64,000 nucleotides of DNA from Chrysoperla carnea (Eukaryota; Arthropoda; Insecta; Neuroptera; Chrysopidae): assembly GCF_905475395.1 (NCBI RefSeq), contig NC_058341.1, positions 72,413,597 through 72,477,596 on the forward strand, in the 5' to 3' direction. Shown here in pieces: positions 34,207 to 44,730 of the stretch; position 1 is the first letter of the stretch; each line of letters starts with the position of its first letter. The translations under genes were made by a program, and so were the position numbers. The notes beneath the pieces are model-generated. The model searched no databases. It was given only the letters and a program-made list of their open reading frames with translations, and was not told where the DNA came from.

Positions 34207-35443
34207 TAATACAGGTTATATAGAAGCTAGTTACTCTTGTCCATAATGCACTAAATTACAGGAGTTATTTTTTTTATTAAAATTGGTTCAGTATCACGTA
34301 CTGAATGTAATAATACAAAATCCTTACAAAAATGCGGGGAAAGTGCCTCCATTTTAAGGAAAACCGTTTTAGGCTCTATCTCCATAACCGTGCACTTTAG
34401 ACCAAAAATGGTAATAACCTTTATTGTAGACAATTAAATTACCTACAATTTTTGTTTGCGTCACAAACTGTATATGACGTATACTACTATGACGATTTAC
34501 TTACTTATTGACTATTTGGCCGACAACTCTTCTTATATTTGTTTAAACATCAAACTTTTTTTTCTAAAATTAATATTTTTAAGTTATAACGCGTTTAATG
34601 TTGCAATCACCTGGTGCAAGATTAATAAAAAAAGAAGTATACATAGTGTTATGATAAAAAAATAAATATATTAAAAATGTTAATGTTAAATGTGACAGAA
34701 TAAGCAATAAATGATATGCCTTCTTACCTGCAAAAGCAGCGACCACCCCTTGAAATTTTTTGTTATAAGATTTTAAAAAAATTGACTAAAAAGCTTGGGA
34801 ATTTAATCATCTACAAAGAAGATTATTACCATTTTTGGCTTAAAGTGCACGGTTACGGGGTTATAGGCCGTAATGGTTTTTCTTAAAATGGTGGCACTTC
34901 CCCTCTCCAAATTTGTAAGGATTTTGTGTATTTACATTAACTACGTGATAATAAATCTATTTAAAAAAAAAAAAAAAAAACTCCTTTAAATAGTGCAAGA
35001 ATAAATTGTCAATTATCTCTAGTATAGTAAATCAATATTGAACGCTCAATATCTTTGACAAAATTAATTTTTGGAAAAAAATTTTTAAGTAAAAGTTTTA
35101 GAAAATTTAAAGATTTAAAAGTTAAGTTATTATCATTTTATTGTTTAAACAAATATTAGAAGAGATATCGGTCAAATAGTCAATGAGTAAATAGTCATAG
35201 TCGTATAAGTCATATAAGGTTAGAGGTACAAAAAAAAAGTTTTACAAAACAGACTGGAAATTTAATTATCTACAATAAAGACTGTTACCATTTTTGGTCT
35301 AAAGTGTATGGTTATATATATATATCCAAAAACGGTTTTCCTAAAAATGAAGGTGCTTCTCCCGCCTATTTTTATAAATTTACATTCAGTACGTGATATT
35401 GAACCAATTTAAATAGAAAAATAACTCCTATAATTTAATGCAA
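34207..35443. repeat. Foldback family FB-B copy plus an adjacent half copy
   Basis: 34247-34997 is a second FB-B element with ends TGCACTAAATTACAGGAG and ...TAGTGCA. The flank 34210-34246 matches 14774-14805. From about 35060 to 35443 the right half of the family is repeated again (TTATTGTTTAAACAAATATT, TACCATTTTTGGTCTAAAGT, ACGTGATATTGAACCAATTT, ending AATTTAATGCA). The locus is therefore an element plus a partial second one. An A-tract lies at about 34964-34980. Confidence 0.68.
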
Positions 35444-35477
35444 AAAAAATTTTCTGTACTCTTTCAACATCCTTACC

Positions 35478-35667
35478 TATATCCTAATATTTAACACTTT
35501 TTGTGACAGAAGCAGAATGCGAAAAGTCCTTTTCGAAATTGAAATTAATCAAAAACTATTAACGATCATCAATCAACCAAGATAGATTGGCAACTTTTGC
35601 CATAATAAGTATGAAACCAAAAGTAGATTTGAAAACAATCAATATCATTAAAAACTTTGCCAACTAG
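35478..35667 (+). pseudogene. hAT-family transposase remnant, C-terminal end
   Basis: The plus strand from about 35503 reads VTEAECEKSFSKLKLIKNY, a stop, then RSSINQDRLATFAIIS and a tail ending with a natural-looking stop at 35665-35667. This is the hAT dimerisation domain of the ZMYM1-like type (TxAxxERSFSKLKLIKNYLRS...QERLxxLAIIS). One in-frame stop (TAA where TTA would encode the usual Leu) and a one-base shift just upstream (YPN at about 35480 lies in another frame) show decay. The rest of the transposase is not in the window. Confidence 0.78.
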
Positions 35668-36190
35668 AAAAATTGAGTTGCACTAGCTAGAAAAATTAAA
35701 TTGGATGTTTAAAAATGTACTGTTAAATGTTATTGTAGAAACGTAAAGTATTATTAATAAACAGTTAGAACACAAGAATGAAGTTTAATTAATTTTGTTG
35801 GTTGGGGAAGCGCCCAATATGATTAAGATAGCCTTATTAGTGTGGCAGATTTAGTAGCAAACATCTTCCCAATTAACAAACTCTCCTTATCAAAACGCGT
35901 TGTTTAATTAACTAGTATATTTTGAACAAGGAAACTGATTTATAATAAAGAATAAGAAGATTTTGTTTTCAATAAAAGTTTAAATAAAATATTTAATAGA
36001 GCGCTGTAAGGCATAAAAATCGTAATATCTTGGAATTCAGAGCCACTCAATGTATATTTATAAAAACTGTTCGACTGCATTGGTTAAAGCTGACTTAAAG
36101 TATTTAAAAACAAAATTTTGTGTGATTTTGGGTCTTGCATCTTAGAATTGTAGATGATACAACAAAAGTTTAAACATTAAAAACCGTTCC

Positions 36191-36221
<31 letters not shown>

Positions 36222-38065
36222 CATTTGTTTGAAACATTTTTTGGTCAATCATCATAGTTTACCCGTGAGGACACAAATACATAACATAAATTATTTCATA
36301 ACGCTAGCTTAGCATATAGCTAATTTAAATTCTTAATTAAACCAGAAATAGGTAAATTGAATTATAGCATATTATTGTACTGATATTGATAGTACAATAT
36401 TTTCGTCATAATGGTGCATATAAGTCTCATTTTTATTGTTTTATCGTCTGGAATATGGCCAGTTGATACAATATTTTTGGATTCTGTTAGTAAAAACTGG
36501 CAGTTATCGTTTTTTTCATTGCACTGCGTTTACCTGTTTTGTTACAAAATGAATTTTATGGTACTTCTTAAATATATATAACAATTCGCGTGATATTTAA
36601 CTGTTTTAGCCATTAAATCCAACACGCCACCAATTCTTTTATGAATATTTTCACATATTACACTTTCACATATTATGAATACTCACTTTTCTCATAAGTT
36701 GTTAAATTTGTAAATGTTTTCCTTGAAGTCAAAGGTAGCTGCTCGAAGGTTCTTCTTAGGTGGAGAGAAAATAGTTCTGGCCTAAATAGTGCCCTCACGT
36801 GCCCAAGATCACACAAATTTTTGTTTTTAATTTCTTTATGTCAACTTTAAACAATGCCGTCAAAAAGTATTAGATTCATTGACTGGTCCCGGATTCCGAG
36901 GTATAAATCTTACGGCGCTCCACTAATTACCAAAAAGAAATTTTTTTAATGTTAATTAAATTTTTTTCAGATGTATTACACATGCACTTGAAATAATAAT
37001 GGAATTGAAAATAATGATATTAAAAATTAATAATTAAAGAAAAAACATTACCTGCTCATTATAATTAGTGATAATTTTATATATTATTCTTGCAAAATAA
37101 ATATAATTTTAATTAGAAAGTGATTAAAATTATTATTATTCGTTTCACTAATCATCAATCATGAACAATTATGAAGGTAAGTCTATTTATTATATTAAAT
37201 GTTATCAATCAGATAAATTAAATGAAAAGCGGTATAGGTGCGACCCGAAAGGTCCACACGACTAACTTCCCAGTGGAAAGGATAAAAAATATCACATGTT
37301 TTAATATTTATAATTTTTTTTGTAAAAATTTTTTTTTTCGTTTCTTCCTGCACCCCCGATGACGTTAAAACTATATAAATAATCAGTGATAATAGTGACA
37401 ATTATACAATTTTTCATTCCTTACAAACAACGTCTTGATCGATTTTGCTCAAAACCTAATCAGGTCTAGGTTACATAATTATGCGTTAAATGAAACCATA
37501 TCAATATCATCATTTGTTCTCGAGATATGCGAGACGAAAATTGAATCCGAACATTCATACATACATACATGTGCACGCACGGACATCCTAAAAACTTGGA
37601 GATATGTCTAAATTTTCAATTTGCAAAATCTTACCCATTACAATAACTATCCCACTGGGAAAGAAAAATACAAGGTAGGGTAAAACAGTGTTCTTAAAAT
37701 ACTTACAAAAGCAAAAGATTTTCCAATATGGTATTTGCAGTTCCACTTTTCGACAGAATTTAACGAATTTTTTTCAGATGCTAAAACTAGGGCTTGCTAT
37801 TAAATACTATTAATTTTGAGCATCAAAATTTAGTTTTATTTTACTATCATACAGATGTTTATTTGAAAAATGCCGAAACTAAGCCTCAAATCGTTATCAG
37901 TACATGAAAAACTCAAGTTAATATCTGATTACGTTTACTACTCTTTGTAGAATAATTCAGAATAAAGATAAAATTCAATCACAATATATATGTAATATAT
38001 ATGTAAGTATGTCCTTTTCAGCGCTTTATAGACCAAACGCCTAGAAAAATTTTGATGATTCTTAC
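35668..38065. other. Non-coding stretch with an R1 fragment and an A-tract
   Basis: About 36150-36285 contains an R1 fragment (ACAAAAGTTTAAAC, TTGTTTGAAACATTTTTTGG, TTTACCCGTGAGG) with a ~30-bp A-tract at about 36188-36218. About 36805-36860 (AAGATCACACAAATTTTTGT) resembles 55885-55935. CATA repeats lie near 37556-37570. About 38020-38065 is the part of a ~155-bp repeat unit that Copia-1 split. No gene was recognised. Confidence 0.5.
38061..38065. repeat. Copia-1 target-site duplication, left copy
   Basis: CTTAC directly left of the LTR, matched by CTTAC at 42581-42585. Confidence 0.9.
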
Positions 38066-38242
38066 TATTAAGATAAATTCGGTATATATAGAGAATATGA
38101 CAGATGTGTTAACATGAACGATTTTATTAGAACAACTAAAAAACATACAAAAGGTGATACATAATATAATGGTGATAACGCGCATGCGTTTACTTATTGT
38201 ACATAATTTGAATTGCTTAATTTTAGTAATATTTATCTGACA
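38066..38242 (-). repeat. Copia-1 3' LTR
   Basis: 177 bp, minus-strand TGTCAGATAAATATTAC...TTAATA. It looks identical to 42404-42580. It contains AATAAA (minus strand CTAATAAAATCG) as a possible polyadenylation signal. Confidence 0.95.
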
Positions 38243-38251
38243 CTCCTTCTC
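38243..38251 (-). other. Copia-1 polypurine tract
   Basis: The minus strand reads GAGAAGGAG immediately upstream of the 3' LTR. It is the expected start site for plus-strand DNA synthesis. Confidence 0.8.
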
Positions 38252-38304
38252 AATTTAAATCATGTTACAGAATTAGTTTCCAAAAAAAAAAACAAAAAAA
38301 AATA

Positions 38305-41300
38305 TTATTTAAACAAATTAAGTTTGTTAACAAAGAATTTAAATTTCACTGAATTTAGAGATTTAGTAAAAATATCTGCAATATTATTATTTGACTGCAC
38401 GTATTGTAACTGAATAAGATTTTTATGTAACAAGTCTTTAATGAAATGATATTTAATGTCAATATGTCTGGCACGTCTACTGTTTTCATAACTTTCGCAC
38501 ATATTTATTGCACTTTGGTTATCAACTAATAATATTGGTGTAGGATTAACGCACTTTAGGTCTTCAATCACTCGTTGAAAATATATGACATCCATTGCCG
38601 TAGTAGCACAAGCAATGTATTCCGATTCAGCTGTAGATTGTGCAATACAGTTTTGCTTTCTCGTAAACCAGGAAACTGGATTGCCACAATGGAACACAAT
38701 ACAACCACTGGTGCTTTTTCTAGAATTTACATCCCCTGCCCAATCAGCATCAGAGTATGCAGTAACACCAGTATCTTGACTCTTGTAAAACTTCAATTGG
38801 TATTCTTTAGTACCTTGTAGATACCTGAGTACTCTTTTGGCCGCCAACCATAGTTGCTGGGTGGGTTTATCTAGATATCTACTTAGAATCGACGTAGCAT
38901 ATGTGATATCTGGCCTACTTATGATGCTAATGTAAATAAGAGATCCAACAAGTTCTCTATATGGTAAACCTTTGTCTATTGGCAAAGATAAATTGACCTG
39001 GAAATTATGTTCCATCGGTGTCTCTGCAGGTTTGCAATCAGTCATGTTGAACTTGGCAATAACCTTGTGAATGAATTCTTTCTGTGAAATACCGATGAAC
39101 TCAGTTGTAAAGTTGATTTCTGTACCTAGAAAGTTTTTAATTTCTCCCATATACTTAGCTTGAAATTCATTTTTTAAGAAAGTAATAATCTTTTTACACT
39201 CATTTGAGTTTCCAGTGACGATGATGTCATCAACCCAAATTAATAGGTAAGTGTCTTTTCCAGTGTACAAACAGAAGTCATTTTGTGATCTGGATAAACC
39301 ATATCTCCTCACAGCATCATTAAATACTTCATTCCACTTCCTTGGAGCAGAACGTAGGCCATACAAACTCTTGTTTAGTTTCAAAGCATTCGATGAGCAT
39401 TTGACTCCTTCTGGTATCTTGATATAAACTTCATCATCGAGCTTACCGTTTAAAAAAGCTGAAGGTATATCTAATTGGAAAATATTCCATCCTTTCTGCA
39501 TGGAAACTGACAGCAAGATTCTAATCGTTGAAATCTGGACTACTGGCGCATATATATTTGAAGATACCTCTTCTTGAAAGCCTTTCGCCACTAAGCGAGC
39601 TTTCTTAAGGCCATCTGACTTGATAGTGAATACCCAGCGAGTATCAATAGCTTTAACATTCGTAGGTAGATTGACTGGTTTCCAGGTATCATGATCATTT
39701 AAAGCTTTTATCTCCTTCTGGATGGCTTCTTTCCACTCTTCACCAGAGTTGACAGCATCTTCATAGGATGTAGGTATACCTGTGATCAAGCAATAAGCTA
39801 AGTGTACTTCCTCTTCACTACTATGAAAGCTCTCATCTGCAGGCTCATTATTATTGTACACAACATAATCCTCGAATCTACTAGGAATAGTTTTTTCTCT
39901 TGTACTTCTTCGAAGTGGCTCATCTTGAACTTGACATTCTTCGTTCGTTTTTTCTTCTTGAGGTATTTCATTTCTTTTTGCTGTCTCTGTATTATCTATA
40001 TATAACTGAGGTACATTCTCAGTAAAAGTCTGATTTTCAGGTTGGTTGTGGTAAACAAAATCTTCTTCATCAAAGGTAACGTCCCTAGAAATAATTATCT
40101 CATTTGTTTTGGGTTTCCACAATCTGTAACCGTTTCTGGCATATCCAACCATTACACACTCAACAGCTCTCCTTTCCAACTTGTCTGCTGGTACAGGCAA
40201 TATATGTGCCCAAGCCTTCGAGCCAAAAACTTTCAGCTTCTCGTAATTGACTTTACCCAGAAATATCTCTGCAGGAACCTTTTTGCTCTGTAATGCAACT
40301 GTTGGCGAGCGATTTAACTGGTAGGCAGCACAACACACTGCTTCACCCCAAAGGTGCTTTGGTAACTGTGTCTCAATAAGCATAGTTCTCACCTTACTCA
40401 TTAGAGTGAAATTGATTCTTTCGCTGACCCCATTTTGTTGCTGAGTATATGGCAATGTGTACTCGTTCTCTATGCCCTTTTGTTTACAAAAGTTTTTATA
40501 AACATGCGAGGAAAATTCACCTCCACAATCTGAGCGTATCCTAGCAGAATAATAACCACGAGCTTTTAATTGCCTAATGTAACTCATCAAATTTGTTTCT
40601 GCTTCATTTTTCTGTTTCAGAAGAAATACTTGACAGTAGTGTGAATAATCGTCAATAATTGTTTGATAGTATTTTTCTCCACTCAATGTCAATGTTTTAA
40701 AGGGTCCAGCAATATCACTATGCGTAAGCTCACCAATACGTTTAGATCTTGGCAAAGGAACATTATTAAAGGGTTTTCTCTTTGCTTTCCCTTGTTTGCA
40801 TGGGCTACATGCTCCAAAGTCATTTGGAAAATTTAAAAGTCTTAAACTTTGTGCATTTAAATGTCCAAGGCGCTGGTGCCATAAGATATCTTTATTTGAA
40901 GATATAAAACAAGAATCATCTGATTTTAAATCAAAGTGAGCAACGTACAAATTTCCTAAAGTTTGACACTTTATGTTTAGGTTGTTTTTAGAAATGGTTG
41001 CACTTTCACCACCAACATTGAAATTTACATTATAACCTTTCATTGCTAACTTTTTAACAGATAACAGATTGTATTTAAGTTTAGGCACTACAATAACAGG
41101 CAACTTTATGTCCACTTTTTTATTTTCCTTAGAATTGTGAGCTTTTACATTCAAATAACCTCTATGCGTACCTGTTATCACAACACCATTAGCAATAAGA
41201 ATGTCCATTTTATTTTGTAAAGTTTCCAAACGCTCGACATATTTCTCGAAGTCACCACTGATCCAGTGGTTAGTAGCACCACTATCTAAAATAAATTTGA

Positions 41301-42246
41301 TCTGCTTGCATTGTAGCTTCGACGTTAAAGCTTCATTCAATATCGAGTCACATGAAGCAATGAAGTCAAATTCTTCATTATTCGCGTTTCCATCTTTTGC
41401 GACGTTTGATTTTTCACTATGTTCAGTAGGTGTCGTATGTCCCCTACCTCGTCCACCACGTCGACCACGAGAACGGCGAGAACTTCGTCCATGATTTCCT
41501 TGTGTTGTGTTTCGCTTCATTGTGTCATTTTTAAATGATGGGCACTCATTTTTAAAATGACCTCTACCACCACATCCATGGCAAACTAAATTTTTTCTAT
41601 AATCACTATTGCTGGAAGATGTGTAAAAAGAATGTGATTCTTTTGTACCTGAGGTACACGATGTTTCTTTTTCTTTCAGCTCTTGATCTAATAACCTTGT
41701 TTTTACATCTGCATAAGAATACACTGTCTTGTCTTTGTTCATGATAGTCTCTATGGAGGTAATTACATTTTCAAATTTTTCGGGCATGGTTAAAAGCAAA
41801 TAACACGTTTTGTCCGTATCATCTGTGGGTGTTTTGCTTACACCATCCAATTCTTTGATAAGCCGCTCAAATACCAGGAAATGATCTTGTAATTCGCCAT
41901 CTACAAACTTCAACTTTAGAATTTTACGCATTATAAACATCTTTGACAAAGCACTTTTTCGATGAAAAACATCTTCAAGATTTGTAAACATTTCTTGAGC
42001 AGATTTCGCGTTTTCTATATACTCAATATATGAATCAGAAACCGTTTGTGCAATAATGTATTTGGCTTTATTGTCCATGGTATTAAATTTAATTAATTCG
42101 TCATCTTTCAAGTTTTCTCTTTCTTCGTTTGAAATATCAACTGGAAGGATTACCTTTTCCTTCTCTAACAGTAAACGAAGCCTATACTTCCAAGTAGAAA
42201 AATTATCAGGTTTTAATACCGGCAAAGGTACAGTTGACATCGCCAT
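38305..42246 (-). CDS. Copia-1 Gag-Pol polyprotein (1313 residues)
   Basis: A single uninterrupted frame. Gag: UBN2-like region (about 1-200) and CCHC zinc knuckle (Cys222, Cys225, His230, Cys235) followed by an Arg/Gly-rich RNA-binding stretch (about 252-270). Protease: DSGATN at 321-326. Integrase: zinc-binding His457, His462, Cys480, Cys483 and catalytic Asp511, Asp573, Glu609, with the usual 35-residue spacing. Reverse transcriptase: Asp926 in the AFLNG block, YGLRSAPRKW (about 962-971) and WVDD at 1004-1007, where YVDD is usual. RNase H: YSDADW, STAESEY and HIDIKYHFI near the C terminus. Length and domain order fit an intact copia polyprotein cleaved by its own protease. The start is the first ATG after the leader. 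Confidence 0.96.
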   Translation of the reverse strand: MAMSTVPLPVLKPDNFSTWKYRLRLLLEKEKVILPVDISNEERENLKDDELIKFNTMDNKAKYIIAQTVSDSYIEYIENAKSAQEMFTNLEDVFHRKSALSKMFIMRKILKLKFVDGELQDHFLVFERLIKELDGVSKTPTDDTDKTCYLLLTMPEKFENVITSIETIMNKDKTVYSYADVKTRLLDQELKEKETSCTSGTKESHSFYTSSSNSDYRKNLVCHGCGGRGHFKNECPSFKNDTMKRNTTQGNHGRSSRRSRGRRGGRGRGHTTPTEHSEKSNVAKDGNANNEEFDFIASCDSILNEALTSKLQCKQIKFILDSGATNHWISGDFEKYVERLETLQNKMDILIANGVVITGTHRGYLNVKAHNSKENKKVDIKLPVIVVPKLKYNLLSVKKLAMKGYNVNFNVGGESATISKNNLNIKCQTLGNLYVAHFDLKSDDSCFISSNKDILWHQRLGHLNAQSLRLLNFPNDFGACSPCKQGKAKRKPFNNVPLPRSKRIGELTHSDIAGPFKTLTLSGEKYYQTIIDDYSHYCQVFLLKQKNEAETNLMSYIRQLKARGYYSARIRSDCGGEFSSHVYKNFCKQKGIENEYTLPYTQQQNGVSERINFTLMSKVRTMLIETQLPKHLWGEAVCCAAYQLNRSPTVALQSKKVPAEIFLGKVNYEKLKVFGSKAWAHILPVPADKLERRAVECVMVGYARNGYRLWKPKTNEIIISRDVTFDEEDFVYHNQPENQTFTENVPQLYIDNTETAKRNEIPQEEKTNEECQVQDEPLRRSTREKTIPSRFEDYVVYNNNEPADESFHSSEEEVHLAYCLITGIPTSYEDAVNSGEEWKEAIQKEIKALNDHDTWKPVNLPTNVKAIDTRWVFTIKSDGLKKARLVAKGFQEEVSSNIYAPVVQISTIRILLSVSMQKGWNIFQLDIPSAFLNGKLDDEVYIKIPEGVKCSSNALKLNKSLYGLRSAPRKWNEVFNDAVRRYGLSRSQNDFCLYTGKDTYLLIWVDDIIVTGNSNECKKIITFLKNEFQAKYMGEIKNFLGTEINFTTEFIGISQKEFIHKVIAKFNMTDCKPAETPMEHNFQVNLSLPIDKGLPYRELVGSLIYISIISRPDITYATSILSRYLDKPTQQLWLAAKRVLRYLQGTKEYQLKFYKSQDTGVTAYSDADWAGDVNSRKSTSGCIVFHCGNPVSWFTRKQNCIAQSTAESEYIACATTAMDVIYFQRVIEDLKCVNPTPILLVDNQSAINMCESYENSRRARHIDIKYHFIKDLLHKNLIQLQYVQSNNNIADIFTKSLNSVKFKFFVNKLNLFK

Positions 42247-42393
42247 TTTTTTTTATCACACACTCTAATGTTTATGTCACTTATAAAACCAATGTTTTTC
42301 TAATGTTTTATATCACTTATAAAACTAATGTTTTTCTAATGTTTTATGTCACTTATAAAACTTTACTTTTTACATATTACCGAAATTTTTATA

Positions 42394-42403
42394 GCCCATA
42401 ACC
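42394..42403 (-). other. Copia-1 primer-binding site
   Basis: The minus strand reads GGTTATGGGC directly after the 5' LTR with no gap. It complements the anticodon-loop region of initiator tRNA-Met (…GCCCAUAACC…), the half-tRNA priming used by Drosophila copia. Only 10 nt match here. Confidence 0.75.
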
Positions 42404-42580
42404 TATTAAGATAAATTCGGTATATATAGAGAATATGACAGATGTGTTAACATGAACGATTTTATTAGAACAACTAAAAAACATACAAAAGGTGATACAT
42501 AATATAATGGTGATAACGCGCATGCGTTTACTTATTGTACATAATTTGAATTGCTTAATTTTAGTAATATTTATCTGACA
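42404..42580 (-). repeat. Copia-1 5' LTR
   Basis: 177 bp, identical by eye to 38066-38242. It should contain the promoter on the minus strand; no clear TATA box other than AT-rich TATATATAC near its end was assigned. Confidence 0.95.
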
Positions 42581-44104
42581 CTTACATCAATCGATTTGTA
42601 TTAATCTTGCCAGTGTCCCTAAAGATGGAATACAAAAAATCCAACATAGTGACAACCAGACGCCATATTGAGAAAGGAAAAAAAGAAAATTCGACGTAAT
42701 ATGTTAAGTGGATTATCATCGAATAGATATTTGAAAATCCTAACTACAAAGTTTAAAATAAAATAATAAATTTGAAAAATCAAATTTCATCTCAAAATCT
42801 TTCAAATAATGGCCCCGAAGTCGCTATGTAAACTATTGAACTTGTTTTCTTCTTTATATAACGTAATCGGGTATTGAAAATTTTTAAATGATTTTTTTAT
42901 TATACATGGATAATGGGGGCTTATAATGAAAATATAAATTCGTTAATATACTTTTTAATAAAATCCAGATGTAAAAAATGTGCTATTAAAATATTTTTAC
43001 AATTGCTAATTAAAATATGGCACGTTTAAAACAAAATTTATGAAGAACCCGTGCGATTACTAATGACCTAATAAATCCAAATACCATTTCACAGCTTCTT
43101 TTACGAAATACATATATTTAGTACCAAAGAGTTTTAGGTAGCCATCCAGCCCTTTTACTGGCTTGAAGTAAATTGTGCATTTTTTTTTAAATTAACATTG
43201 GCGGCTAAAAGACCTCTTTGATTCAATGAAATAAGTATTTGACTTTTTTAAAATTAAAGTATAGTAAGAAAATATTGTCCTAAATCAAAGTATTTACATG
43301 CTGCCTTAAAAACAAATTTTCCTTTCAGTACTTTTTTTTCGGTTGATTTAGTTCTCAATAAAATTCACGGTAAAGTACATATTTTAGTGCAAAAACAGAA
43401 ACCTGAATATTTCGAAAAGCTAAATTTCAGTTTTTTTTTTTTTTACTCTATTTAATCGATAACTGGAAGTACAATTCAAGAAAAGTTTCTAGGGCCTATA
43501 CTTTCTCGTAAGACAGTCAACAAATGTTAACTAAAATTAAATGTTAAAAATTAACATTTTGTAAAAAATTTTTTCACCAAAATTTACACGGTAAAGTATG
43601 ATCGAAACTTCACTATACGATACATAATGACTTGAACTATTATAAAAAAAATTATTTTTCTTTGTTATTTAAAGTTTTTTAATTAACGGCGACGAAAGGG
43701 CTTCCTTTAGTTTAGATATAAAAAAATTGTGTTTCCCGGCGGACTATGGGTAAAAAGTTTAATAATATTTCACCTATCTCAAATATATAAAGTTCGCCCT
43801 TTTGGAAGCTTTCAAAATGAAAAAACATTCCATATAATTTTTAGAATCACCAGTATCGGCGAACTGTATACAGAATTTTACAAAAATATGCAATGGAGTA
43901 GTCACTTAGTTATAGCGAATTCTATACACACAAATAAAACAAAAATATTTAGAAAATTTTTGGACTAGGTTTAATTAAAACTTAAAATTTTAAAGACTCA
44001 TTATATTATAAGACCCATTATTGCAGCTAAATTAAGCCGAAAACGAAATAAAGTTACTTAATACATATTTACTTTTAAAGTTACTAAATATTTTACTTTA
44101 CTTA
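42581..44104. other. Non-coding stretch with diverged repeat unit and hairpin arm
   Basis: CTTAC (42581-42585) is the right Copia-1 target duplication. About 42586-42665 is the rest of the ~155-bp unit (minus orientation, ending CCAGACGCCATATTG). About 42810-42870 is a single arm of the 18547-18797 hairpin (GTCGCTATGTAAACTATTGA). The rest is AT-rich and unassigned. Confidence 0.55.
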
Positions 44105-44112
44105 TTTATATG

Positions 44113-44722
44113 CAGTGGCGGATTTAGGCTTGATGCCGCCCTAGGCCCGGTTTGATATGCTGCCCTTTCAGCCGATATTTATTTAAAAAAAAGAGTACAA
44201 AGTAGTCTAGAAAGTAGTTTCTAGATTTTTTTTTCAATTTCCGCAAGTTCTCACAAGGTGACTAGTTGAAGCTACTTACAAATTTTCAACTGCCTATCTT
44301 TTATAGTTTTGGAGAAATGAACACCAAAGTTTTATCCTAAATGCGTCCTCACGGGTAAACAATGATGTTTACAGAAAAATGTTTTAAACAAAAGTTGTTT
44401 ATTTTTTTAGGAAACATTTAAACTATTGTTCTATCCCAAACGGTTTACAAGACGCCAATAATTTTTTTTAAAAGTTGATAGTACCTATTTATCGACAAAA
44501 ACTAATATTGATTAAAGCCAATTGATCTATTAAAAAATTAGTATTGCGGCAAATTAAAAAGTAAATTCAATCATTAGATTATTCAATTCATTTTATTGAC
44601 AAAATTCGGATTGCCTTTGAATTTTTCGCTTTTAAAATTTTGGCATTCCGAAATTTTGCCACCCCTAAAATTGTGCTGCTCTAGGCCCAGGCCTCACGGA
44701 CCTAAGCGTAAATCCAGCACTG
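44113..44722. mobile_element. Non-autonomous hAT-type element, 610 bp
   Basis: The left end CAGTGGCGGATTTAGGCTT and right end (read inward) CAGTGCTGGATTTACGCTT form imperfect terminal inverted repeats. The flanking 8-mers are TTTATATG (44105-44112) and TTTATGTG (44723-44730), a 7/8 match, as expected for the 8-bp hAT target duplication. Both arms have a CTAGGCCC block. The interior includes an R1/FB-A fragment (about 44270-44455: CTCACGGGTAAACA, ACGGTTTACAAGAC). No transposase. Confidence 0.78.
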
Positions 44723-44730
44723 TTTATGTG

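Larger units (their letters stand above)
38066..42580 (-). mobile_element. Copia-1, complete Ty1/copia-type LTR retrotransposon
   Basis: A 4515-bp element flanked by CTTAC. It consists of two 177-bp LTRs that look identical, a primer-binding site next to the 5' LTR (right end), one gag-pol frame, and a purine-rich tract next to the 3' LTR (left end). The domain order protease, integrase, reverse transcriptase, RNase H is the copia order. LTR ends are TG...TA, not the usual TG...CA. The insertion split a diverged ~155-bp repeat unit of the 18835-19446 type: joined flanks give GATGTAAGAATCATCAAAAT, as in that unit. Identical LTRs plus an intact frame indicate recent insertion. Confidence 0.96.
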
